From the NCBI GenBank assembly GCA_016271365.2, contig CM057452.1:830520001-830584000 (forward strand): DNA of 64,000 nucleotides, read 5' to 3'. A program made the translations under genes and the position numbers. Below the pieces are notes generated by a model. It was not told the origin of the DNA. It was given only the letters and a program-made list of their open reading frames with translations, and did not search any database. The number at the start of each line of letters is the position of its first letter. The stretch's first letter is position 1. Origin of the DNA: Neoceratodus forsteri (lineage: Eukaryota > Chordata > Ceratodontiformes > Ceratodontidae). This document shows, piece after piece, positions 22,181 through 31,605 of this stretch.

Positions 22181-22509
22181 TGCCTGTATATGCTGGCAAT
22201 TTTGTATGTTTGTGTGTACTACTTTACTCATGGAATAACTTACCAGCTAATATGGTTACTAGTAGCAGCTTTTCACAATTTATATCTAGTTTAGAAGCTT
22301 ACATGTGCAATAAAAAAAAGATTGGATATGAGCGCTGAATAGCCACAGCCAGTCTCCATAAACTTTTGTTTTCCTTCCAGTCATATTTTCCTAGGAGCCT
22401 ATGAACAAGCATGTCTTCTCTGCAGACATTGCAATGCAAGGAGTACTTGCTTAATTCCTGAACCAGTGAGATGGTAGTGAGGTTGAGGGGCGAGGCATGT
22501 TGAAGCATA
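22181..22509. other. Intergenic DNA
   Basis: A short plus-strand stretch near 22225 (SWNNLPANMVTSSSF-like when read with one change) could be a LINE C-terminal scrap. Otherwise nothing is recognised. Confidence 0.3.
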
Positions 22510-22875
22510 ATGTTTCCCTTTAGACTGTTTAATTTTGTTAGTGTAGATTGGGGTGGGGATTCAGATACTGCCAGTGCACTTAGCTCTGAGAAGAAGAGAA
22601 GGTATATTACGTTCCAAGCTAATTGGAAATCCTTATTTGATTTGGTCACCAACAGCAAGAAAGGGAGCACTTATTCATTCTACAAGGTATGCTGCTGTAA
22701 TTTTACTGCAAGCCGTGGAGGATGGCACGATCTGCAGTGCCATGCAGCATTTGACAAACACAGCCAGAATGCCAAGCATGCTACAGTCTCCAAACGGAAG
22801 CTCTCACAATTGTTTGAGCACAGATCTGCTCCAATGTCACCAAGGATTGTTACTTTTATTACAATGCTTGAGTAA
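22510..22875 (+). pseudogene. BED-like zinc-finger fragment of a transposase-type protein
   Basis: The 121-codon frame contains ITFQANWKSLFDLVTNSKK, then SFYKVCCCNFTASRGGWHDL, then HAAFDKHSQNAKH and KRKLSQLF. The order 'WKSxF...KKGSTYSFxKVC, short loop with GG, DxxxH, KH' resembles the BED-like zinc fingers at the start of hAT-related and similar vertebrate proteins. One expected Cys of the CxxC pair appears to be Tyr (YKVC). There is no transposase core after the stop, so this is a fragment. Family assignment comes from memory of the motif pattern and is tentative. Confidence 0.45.
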
Positions 22876-23299
22876 CTTAACTTGTCATTGTCATGTGGTG
22901 CCTACATAAAGAAGTACTGCTCTAATCGATAGGGGCTGAAGGAGATAACCTGTAGTGCAACAAAGGCAACCTGTATTGCAAGAGATGTCATAGGGCCTAT
23001 GTACAGTACCAAGAGGATGTTGCAGCAAAGTGCTGAAAAGTGCCCTATTGTGTCTACATGGATCAGCGTACAGACATGGGAAACACAAGCCCTTTAAATA
23101 TACCTTCAGTGTTTGTGGGTAATTTAAATCCAGTCACCTGGATCTGTCAATTGGCAATCTCTAAAGATGTAATCACAAGTAGTCCCCAAGTGGAGAGGGA
23201 GGACAAATTAACACTTTGTTAGCAGCAGTGTCAAATGGTATACAAGAAAGGGGAGACTGCTGTTAAACAGAAAGTATCTCATAATATAAAACTGTAATG
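22876..23299. other. Intergenic DNA
   Basis: No gene or repeat recognised. Confidence 0.35.
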
Positions 23300-23375
23300 T
23301 TAGAAGAAGAAGAATCGGCATTTATATTGCACTTTTCATACACATTGTATCCCAAAGCACATTACAAGCAATGCT
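23300..23375 (-). mobile_element. L2-type 3' tail fragment
   Basis: On the minus strand the segment reads GTAATGTGCTTTGGGATAC, a GTATGAAAAGTGCAATATAAATG block, and then TTC repeats. Several vertebrate L2-type LINEs and their SINEs end this way (paired GTGCTTT/AAAGTGC-like arms, ATAAATG, short microsatellite). Only the tail is present. Confidence 0.55.
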
Positions 23376-23460
23376 AGATTGGTAGTGAAGTGGCTTAACA
23401 TGTAGTGGCAGCCATTTTGCACACCAATACTTTTACACACAGCCTTGAACAATTGCATGA

Positions 23461-25501
23461 ATGGGTTTTATGGGAAGGGGAATATTGGCCAGGACACTGG
23501 GGAAAGTCCCCTACTCTGTCAGTAGGGGGCCCCTGTCACCGCATCTGGCAGTCATTCTGAGGCAAGCTCTGGAGGAGGAAGGTTTGCTGGAGAGGGCTAC
23601 ACTGGCCCAGGATCTGGAAAGAATGGAAGTACCCCAGGAGGAGGGATCCGCTGTAGAGGCAGCTGGGATGCACCCTACGGGTGGCCAGCACATCGCCCGA
23701 GACAGTGGTCCCGCTTTAGTGAATCTGGTGCAACCTTTAAGTCTATTGGAGCAGCATCACTGCCTGGAGGAGGAATTGCTGTGCATTAGTGAGCTACTGG
23801 CAACAGAAGGATAGAAGCAATCGAGTGAGGAGGATCGGAAGCGGAAGCAGGATGCCTCTTCCTCGAGTGCGGCATTATTGGAAGGATCACAAAAGCTGCA
23901 TGCGCCCATGGAGAAAACTAAGGCGGGTACAGCAACAGCAGGTGAGTCCTGGGGGGACATTGTGGATGCTTCATGGTCGCTGGAAAGGGCCCTGCATGAG
24001 GCAGGTTGGGTCCCTGTGTCCGGAGGGCATTGGAAACCGACTGAAGGGTCTGCTGGAGTGTTGGCTAACCCAGAGATGGAGATAAGTAATTTTTCTTCTA
24101 CTTTGCAGCAGGACATGGCAGAAGTTGGTGGTGGTTTACCCCGAGTCCTCCCCCTTAGAGCTCCCCGTGGCATCCTGGGGATGGGGCGACAGGTTGGGGA
24201 GAGTGAAGCAGAACAGCCCCAGGCTTCGGAGGCCCAGGCTAGGCCCATGTATGCTAGCCATTTCCATCAGACTATGGAACAGGCTAAACGGTGAAATGCC
24301 ATAAAGTTACGATATGTGGGACCAAGGGAAAATCCCCTGGATTGTTTCTACGTGGGGAAGATTCTGCTAAGGCAGAGTATGGGGTTTACTCCCGCAGAGG
24401 TTTATGCCCTGATACATGTTCAGGGGGAAGTCTACTTTGATATAAGTTTTCGGACTCCTGCTTTATTAGAGACATTTTGGTGTTGATATTTAAATTTTAA
24501 AACGAATCCTCTCTGGTCTGACTTTATTGTATTTCCCCTTACGAAGCAACCTTTTCAGGTCATTACTATTCTGTTTCAAAATGAAGGAGTTAATATTGTG
24601 GATATTATGCATTGGTTGGGTAAAAAATGTGATGTTCAGAGAAATCCAGTGCCTATTTTAGATGATGAAGGGTTTTGGAATGGGGGCTGGAAATTTAGGG
24701 TTAAGTTGCACTCTACAGATACAGATCTTATCCATCTGCCTAATTGTTTTTTTGGGGGAAAAGATAAGGGGTTTCTGTTTTACACGGGACAGCCCAGGGT
24801 ATGCTTTAAGTGTGGTTCTAAGAGACACATCAGTACTAACTGTGACGTTTTAAAATGTGTTCACTGTGGGGAGATGGGATACCCTAGTGCTCACTGTTTC
24901 CAGCAGGCGAAGTATAATCTGTATGAGGAGGTAGGCCATGATTTTGCATCATGCCCTGTGGCGGCCCAAAACATAGAAGAAGCAGATTTGGGGGTGCAGG
25001 ATCATTTTATCAGAGTAGCAGTCAACCAGGGACAGACTCCAGGAGGGAAACTAGGAAATGGAGGCCCTGGTGGGGGCAAAGTGGTGGGAAATCAGGCCTT
25101 TGAGGCTGCAAGAGCCCTTGCCTCTGAGGTGACCCCTGGTCCCATATCTCAGTCCTCTCCACTTATTGAAACAGGTGATTCAGCAGAAGCTAGTAAAGGA
25201 TCCCCCCCTCCCCCGGTCTTGCAGTCCAGGGTGGAGGATTTCACTATGGTGGTGGGGGAAAAGGGGTAAACAGGTAAAAGGGAAAACTAAGGGAGTTAAG
25301 AAAACCACCTCCTCAGCCCCTATCCCTACCTTGGTAGACCGTAATCCGCTTGAGGTGCTGATGGAGGACTTAACAGGGGAGGAACAGGCAGTATTTCTCC
25401 AGCAATCTCTCCCCAAGATTATGTCGGAGGGACAAACTGAATCACAGCCACAGGATAGTACAATTGGTAGGGTAACAAGAGCCTCGAGCAAGGTAAAGTG
25501 A
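23461..25501 (+). pseudogene. Tx1-like ORF1, nucleic-acid-binding protein with zinc knuckles
   Basis: The RNA-binding protein of the element can be read across several frame changes and stops. The N-terminal part is weakly conserved. The middle part reads KLRYVGPRENPLDCFYVGK and FTPAEVYALIHVQGEVYF, as in other Tx1-like ORF1 proteins. The block FWNGGWKFRVKLHS precedes the knuckles CFKCGSKRHISTNC and CVHCGEMGYPSAHC. A third knuckle has lost its first Cys (YEEVGHDFASC). An acidic/basic tail follows in another frame, ending TRASSKVK near 25500. ORF2 starts 15 bases later. Confidence 0.8.
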
Positions 25502-25515
25502 GATGTCTGGTTTAA

Positions 25516-25985
25516 ATGCTGGTGCCTTTACATTTTCGGGTGGCATCCTTAAATGCTAATAGCATTAAATCCCCAGAGAAGAGGCGAAATGCATTTTTTC
25601 AGTACATGCATGAAAATTTGGATTGTGTGTTCTTTCAAGATGTACATTTGCACTCTCCAGAGAAATTAGATGCTGCTACAAAAAGTTGGGCATGGGGGGA
25701 CTGTTTTTGGTCCCTGGGGCAGGATTTGTGTAGTGGGGTTGGGATTTGTTTTTTTTATATCTCATGTTAAAGGGATGCATTATATAGAAATAGTGGAAGG
25801 TAGGGCCCTGCTTTTGGATATAAAGTGGGGGGATACCCTCATTCGGTTACTTAACATTTATGCTCCCCAGAATAAATGTGATAGAGTGGCTTTATTTAAG
25901 TCTATTTTTCCCTTTTTGTATACCTCCTTTCCCCTTATTTTAGGGGGTGACTTTAATTGTACCTTACCCTCAGGGTCACTGGCTA
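25516..25985 (+). pseudogene. Tx1-like ORF2, 5' part of endonuclease
   Basis: The first frame reads FRVASLNANSIKSPEKRRN and then CVFFQDVHL, the block holding the catalytic Glu (here Asp: FQD for LQE). After a stop near 25770 the second frame reads TLIRLLNIYAPQN and LILGGDFNCTL, the expected GGDFN motif. The coding frame is then cut by the L2 element. The remainder of the domain, including ASRIDYFFLS and TSDHVLL, is on the far side at 31606-31870. Confidence 0.85.
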
Positions 25986-26188
25986 ATCAAGATGGCCGCC
26001 AGGCTGGGTGCGTCGCTGTTGCTTCCTTGACGAAGTTTCGATTCATTGATTTTTATTCGTTTTAGTTTTGTATAGTTTTGAGTTTTCTATGCATTTTGTT
26101 TTTGCTTTCTAAATCCGGTCTCGGTTTTGGCGCTAAGCTTTATTGTTTTGACCATCGTTGGATGTTGAGCCCATCTGTTTGCCAGACT

Positions 26189-26820
26189 GAGAGAGATGCC
26201 AGCCGGTCCTTTCCTTTTACAGACTTCATTGGTCCTGTTTTGGGTTCTATCTGATTACCCCGAGAGGCGAGTGAGTTACGGCGGCTTGGGGGAATGAGTG
26301 CATTCTATGGCACTCACTACCCTTTAGAACCCATAAGAACTATCACTCCTAAAAAGTTCAGCCTGGGGCAGGGTGAGGCACGGATCTGCAAGTTACCGAT
26401 TGTTTTTTTGTTTTTTTTTTATTTAGTTGTTTTAACCAGGTATAGCACACTAAGCTGAAAGCTTTTTTACAGGAGTGACCTGGGAGCACAAGGAGGTTAA
26501 GTGACTTGCTCAGGGTCACACAGTATGCAAGTAGAAGCTGTGAGATTCAAACCCAGGTCTGGTCTGCTGGATGTCACCAGATTTGCAGCTCAGAGCCTTA
26601 GACCACTGCGCTATACTGCCTCAATTTAAAGCTGAGAATACACACTTTTCGAGGGACTGTGCATTTGTTTGGCCCCCCGTTTTTGCCACTCAGCGGTGAT
26701 TTCTACGTCGGGTGGGTTTTGATCCCCGGTTTGGGAATTGGAGAGAGATGCCAGTTGGGTTTCTCTCCTAATAAATTTCTTGTGGACTATTACGAGTTCC
26801 TGGAGAGAGACGCCAGTTGG
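26189..26820 (+). repeat. Repeated motif in L2 5' region
   Basis: GAGAGAGATGCCAGCCGG at 26189-26206 recurs as GAGAGAGATGCCAGTTGG at 26741-26758 and as GAGAGAGACGCCAGTTGG at 26803-26820. The CORE-SINE separates the first copy from the other two. GGTGAGAGGAC-like words recur later at about 27470, 27598 and 27705. These may be remnants of repeated 5'-UTR promoter units. Confidence 0.5.
26401..26622 (-). mobile_element. CORE-SINE (MIR-like) with LINE-A/B-type tail
   Basis: Read on the minus strand it begins GAGGCAGTATAGCGCAGTGG. The A box TAGCGCAGTGG (26603-26613) and B box GGTTTGAATC (26544-26553) mark a tRNA-derived RNA polymerase III promoter. The core has CTGTGTGACCCTGAGCAAGT then CACTTAACCTCC, the hallmark of CORE-SINEs such as MIR. 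The tail has CCAGGTCACTCCTGTAAAAA and ACCTGGTTAAAACAACTAAA, like LINEs A-D in this window, then an A-rich end. It sits inside the L2 5' region. Confidence 0.85.
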
Positions 26821-27989
26821 ATTTTTATTCTCCTCCACAGACTGAGGCAGGGACTTTGTGTTTTTGCTTTCTGTTCCCTTTTGTGGAAGAGTATTTTGGT
26901 TGTGTGGAGGGTGAGGAGTTTTTGGTTAGCCTTGAAGTGTATTCAGAGGAGTTCTGGATGCAGTGAATGCTGGCAAGAGTAGACGGAGGATCCTTTGATC
27001 AGGGCTTTGTTGGAGACTGTGTGTCCTTTGATTATTCTGAAATCTCAGGTGGCTATTGCAGCCGTTTGCTTGCTCTGGCCGGTGCTCTCCTGGGTTTGCT
27101 ACTCCACAGGGGGTTGGGGTATTTTCCAATCGGGGAACTGAGTGGGGCACCTCGCCCCCTTGGACCATGGAAATTGCTGCAGTAGTGGCTCTTCTCATGG
27201 TCCTTTGGTGTGAGTGGCATTAATTGTCCTGGAGTGCACTTGGCAGGGAGTAAATGGGGCTGGAGTATGTTTGATCCTCTTTGGACAAAACTTTGCGTGG
27301 ATTTTTGAACCTGTTGGACCTCCTCTTTGGATTATTTTTCCTTTTTTCGGGTTTATGTAGCTGCCTTTCCCTGGACTTGGATTTTTTGGATCTACATGGA
27401 ATTCTGGACTTATTTTGAAAAGTTGCTGATTGCTGTCTCCTTCTTGGATTCTGTTTTGGACACTTAGGTGGTGAGAGGACCCTGGGTCCATAAACTTTTG
27501 TTTATTCATTTATAATTAATTTTTTCTGTTTGTTTGATTTTACAGTTTGTGTCTTTCTCCTGGCAGGGAGAAATACTAATTTTATTTCTCCCCTGTTGTG
27601 AGAGAACTGGGGGGGGGGGAGTTCATAACTCTTTTTTGTTTAAAATTGTATATTTTTATGTTGGTTTGGCAGTGAGAGTGCCACTGTACCTTCTTTCCCC
27701 AGTGGTGAGAGGACTGGGGGGGAGGGGTTTATACAATTTATTATTTATTTTTGTTTGAATGTGTATTTTATTGTAATTGTATATTTAATTTTGTTTATTA
27801 GTTAGTATGGATTGTTAGTTTAGGATAGTTTGAATGTTTTGGGAGGTGGGTTTTGGTTTGTTTTTGTTTAACTTGTTAAGTAGCGACATGTGCTGGCCTC
27901 TATTCCCCACGGTGGTACATTATTCTTTCTCCTCTCTTTGCACCCTCTGCCCCATTTATACTCTTCCCTTGCAATTTGATATCTATCAG

Positions 27990-28840
27990 CATTGTAGAGC
28001 ATTAGGGATTGCTCGTGGGAGAGTGAGGGGGGCGGGGGTTCTCGAACAGGAGAGGATGAGCGAGCGGAGCCATCGTGTCGGGGTTATTAAGTCAGAAAGG
28101 CGCCCTGGGGTGAAATGGAATCCAGATCGGGGTCCACCTTGTCTGGTATCCATACCCAAGGGCACTACTGATTTCAGTAGGCAGATAGGCCCGACAACCT
28201 CCGAGGTTTGTCCAACTCGGGCGGTGCTATGCAATGCCAGGTCTGTTAGGAATAAGACTGCCATTATTGCCGATCTTGTTGGCTCGGCCGACCTGGCTTG
28301 CATCACCGAGACCTGGCTGGATGAAACTTCCGGCCCTATAGTGGAGGCCATGACTCTGGCCGGGTACTCGGTGACACACCACCCGAGACTGGACCTCTGG
28401 GGAGGGGGGATTGCAGTCTGTTTTAAAACTGAATTGGGCCTCACGAATGTAGTAGTGGGTGAGGCTGAGTCCTTTGAGTGTACAGTTGTAGCAGGTGTAG
28501 GCATTCGAATTGTTCTCATCTACCGTCCACCCGGAGATGGGAAACGCTTCTTACAGGAAGTAGCAGACTTCCTTGTTGACATGTCATTTGAGTCACCCAG
28601 ATTGATGGTGCTGGGTGACTTCAACACCTGGGTTGACGATGAACTCTCACAATCTGGTAAATACTTCCTCCAATTAATGTCTTCTTTGGGCCTTACACAG
28701 GTAGTTTCCACTGCTACGCATAAATCTGGACACTCTCTGGACTTAGTCTTCCTTCTAGGGATTGATGCATCCAACATGGGGGTGGAACCAGTCGCTTGGT
28801 CTGATCACTACACCGTGAGGTTCAATTTTTGTACCCCCCC
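27990..28840 (+). pseudogene. L2 endonuclease domain
   Basis: The open frame from 27834 carries an APE endonuclease with all key motifs: AVLCNARSVRNK, LACITETWLDE (catalytic Glu), GGGIAVCFK, IVLIYRPPG, LMVLGDFNTWVDD and AWSDHYTVRFN. The true start lies within the frame and cannot be fixed. It may be near 28050, MSERSHR, because the upstream part looks like translated UTR. The domain is open until the SINE insertion at about 28841 interrupts the ORF. Before that insertion this part looks functional. Confidence 0.85.
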
Positions 28841-29269
28841 CAAGAAGGCCATCCCCTGTGGAGATGGTCATGTGGCCAGGAGATCAGAGGGCTGTGGGTT
28901 CAGTTCCCACATCTGGCACTTGGGTTAATATCCCAGTACTGACACTGTAATGCAGCATGAGAGGGGTGCTGCATTTCTGAGGTGCCGCTTTTGGATGAGA
29001 CGTTAAACTGAGGTCCCATCTGCCTGGATTGGTGGTAGTTCAGGTGGAGGTTAAAGATCCCATGGCACTTATCGAAAAGAGCAGGGGAATTTCCCCGATG
29101 TCCTGGCCAAATTTCCCTCATTCACTAAAAATACCACAAACAGCTTAATCTGGTTCAAGGTCAGTTGGCATTCATCTGTATCCCCCCTCCCCCCGGGTCA
29201 TGCCTGAAAATAGGCAGGATTTGTCTAGTGCACTTACCCGGTCAACAAAAGCTAAATAAATAAAATAAT
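28841..29269 (+). mobile_element. tRNA-derived SINE with conserved central domain and LINE tail
   Basis: The head has a B box GGTTCAGTTCC (28897-28907) after an A-box-like TGGTCATGTGG. The middle has GGATGAGACGTTAAACTGAG (from 28992), AAAGATCCCATGGCACTT and GTCCTGGCCAAATTTCCC, a central domain shared by ancient SINE superfamilies of vertebrates. MetaSINE-type is my best guess. The 3' end has CCTGAAAATAGGCAGGAT, GTGCACTTACCCGGTCAACA and AAATAAATAAAAT, the LINE-A/B tail. TGTACCNCCC occurs at both flanks (28830 and 29270), a probable target duplication. It interrupts the L2 between endonuclease and RT. Confidence 0.8.
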
Positions 29270-31426
29270 GTACCGCCCATTACAGAATGTTACTTCACAA
29301 GGCCTAGCGGTGGTCCTTGACCTATCATCCCCAGTGTTGGTGAGTAGTAATCCTGAGGCACTGGTGTTGGCCTATAATGAGGCCATCATGGTTGCCCTGG
29401 ATTCCATTGCTCCTGTTCATGAGCGCCCTCTATCCCTTCACCCCAGGGCCCCTTGGTTTGATGGGACTCTGAGGGAGATGTGGAGACAAGGGCGAAGGTT
29501 AGAGCGTTGTTGGCATAAGTCCACCCTTGATGCCAACCGCCTTAGATTGATAGAACATTATGCTAGCTATCAATCTGCAATCACCCATAAGAAGACAGAA
29601 TTCCTGTCCAGAGAGATTGCAGTTGCTCAGAATCGACCGGCTCAGCTGTTCCGAACTGTAGATAGACTGTGCAACCCAGCCTGTCTGCAAGTTCGGAAAG
29701 CCTTTTCGCAAATAGAATGCAATGAGCTCGCTCGATACTTTGCAACTAAGGTGGCTGACATCAGGGCGGACTTGTGTCCAACAACCTCTAAGGGTGATGT
29801 TGTAGGAGCGTGCGAGAACACAGTGCCTCAGTTCTCCTGGAGTTCCTTTTGTCGACCTGAGTTCGTGGATATTATGAGGATCATCCATAGTGTGCGCCCT
29901 ACAAGCTGCGGCTTGGATCCTGGACCGACTACCCTAATTTTGGGTTGTGTTGATATCATTGGTCCAGTTCTGGCACAAATAATCTGGTGCTCCTTGGAGT
30001 CACGTGAGTTTCCTAGCTCCCTGAAAGAGGCGGTGGTGACACCTCTCTTGAAGAAAGCTTCCTTGGACCCAGACTGTTTTTCAAACTACAGACCTATCTC
30101 TAACCTTCCCTTTATTGGGAAGGTTATTGAAAAGGTCGTAGCTACCCAATTGGATGACCATTTAACCATCCATAGTATCTATGAATCCTTCCAGTCTGGT
30201 TTCCGTAAAAGACACAGCACCGAGACTGCGCTGGTTTGGGTGCTTAATGATCTTCTGAGGGCGAGGGATCAAAAGAGACGTTCCATCTTGGTTCTCCTTA
30301 ATCTCTATTCAGCTTTTGACACTGTGGATCACGTGGTGTTGTTAGCACGCCTGAGGCAAATCTGTGGAATGTCAGGAACCATTCTTCAATGGTTCACTTC
30401 ATTCCTTACTGGGAGATCACAAAGAGTTGTGTCGGGATTTTTTCCTCCGACCCAGTCTCTTTGTTGTGTGGAGTGCCTCAGGGTTCTGTGCTGTTACCCA
30501 TGTTATTTGCAGTGTATATGCTGCCCCTCGGAAACATTATAAGACGGTGTGGGCTGAGGTTTCACTGCCATGCAGATGATACACAGCTATATCTGTCTTT
30601 CGCACCCGACCAGGATGGAGCTCTCTCGGTGTTTAATAACTGTCTGGGGGAAATCCAAGACTGGATGGATTCTAGTTGGTTAAAGTTGAACTCGGAGAAG
30701 ACTGAGGTCTTGGTGGTGAACCCGGGTGGTCAGATTGAGAGGTCGCATACTGGCGCGCCTTCTGGAATTTTTCTTGGCGGTGTGTAACTACCGGCCTCTG
30801 AACGGGTGCGCAACCTTGGGGTGATCCTTGACGATAGGCTGACTTTTCAATCTCAGGTGTCGGCCATCATCAGGACTTCCTTTTACCATCGTAGGAATAT
30901 TGCCAGGGTTAAGCACCTTGTTCCGTCTGACTCCTTGCCAACATTGGTCCACACCTTTGTGTCCTCGCGCCTAGACTACTGCAACGCCCTTTACTTTGGG
31001 CTTTCTGGGGTTGAAATCCACCGCCTACAGCTGGTGCAGAACGCGGCAGCCCGGGTTTTGACTGGGACAAGTAGGTCCTGTCATATTATCCCGGTGCTGC
31101 GCAAACTGCACTGGCTTCCTGTACGGTGGCGGATCGCCTTTAAAGTCATTTTATTGACTTTCAAAGCCCTTCGCAATCAGGGTCCATCCTATCTGAAAGA
31201 CCTACTGGTTCCTTACTGCCCTGGCCGATCACTCCGCTCAGCCAGCATGGGGTTGTTGGAGATTCCAAGAGTGAGTTTAAAATCTTCAGGCAGCAGAGCT
31301 TTTTTTCATGCTGCACCCATTCTTTGGAATTCTCTACCATGCCGGTTACGGGACTGCACCTCCGTGGAGATATTTAAGAAAGAATTGAAAACATATTCAT
31401 GGAGAATGGCCTTCTTAGATAGTTAA
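29270..31426 (+). pseudogene. L2 reverse transcriptase and C-terminal region
   Basis: Pre-RT LREMWRQGRRLERCWHKS is followed by RT blocks VVTPLLKKASLDPDCFSNYR, ESFQSGFRKRHSTETALV and LNLYSAFDTVDHVVLL. A frameshift near 30450 follows, then LLCGVPQGSVLLPMLFAVYM and CHADDTQLYLSF. The box is YADD with Tyr to His but both Asp kept. WLKLNSEKTEVLVVNPGG follows. A second break near 30787 leads to RNLGVILDDRLTF, HWLPVRWRIAFKV and SRAFFHAAPILWNSLPCRL. The small number of breaks makes this one of the better preserved elements in the window. Confidence 0.9.
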
Positions 31427-31605
31427 GTGAATTGTAATATGTTTGGAATTTTATTGTAATTTATTATGTTTTTATGATGTATTTTTATAATGTATTTTTA
31501 AGTGTTTTGATGCTTTGTATTAAATCTGAAATTATCATTTTAATTTGTTCAGCGCCTTGATATATTGAAAGGCGCTATATAAATAAAATTATTATTATTA
31601 TTATC

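Larger units (their letters stand above)
25987..31605 (+). mobile_element. L2-clade LINE inserted in the Tx1-like ORF2
   Basis: This L2 has a ~2-kb 5' region, a single ORF with endonuclease and RT, and the classic L2 3' end. GCGCCTT (31552-31558) pairs with AAGGCGC (31569-31575), followed by TATATAAATAAAATT and ATT repeats to 31605. Vertebrate L2 elements use such a terminal hairpin with short repeats for RT recognition. The 5' end begins with CAAGATGGCCGCC (25988-26000). It contains two SINEs, at 26401-26622 and 28841-29269. No target duplication was found, and a few codons of host sequence may be missing. Confidence 0.85.

Noticed and set aside
23757..24248. 163-codon minus-strand frame
   Set aside because: It is antisense to the Tx1-like ORF1, which has recognisable coding blocks on the plus strand.
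27986..28519. 177-codon minus-strand frame
   Set aside because: It is antisense to the L2 endonuclease with intact catalytic motifs.
28880..28920. tRNA gene suggested by a B-box sequence
   Set aside because: The A and B boxes belong to a SINE head followed by a SINE central domain and LINE tail. No complete cloverleaf is supported.
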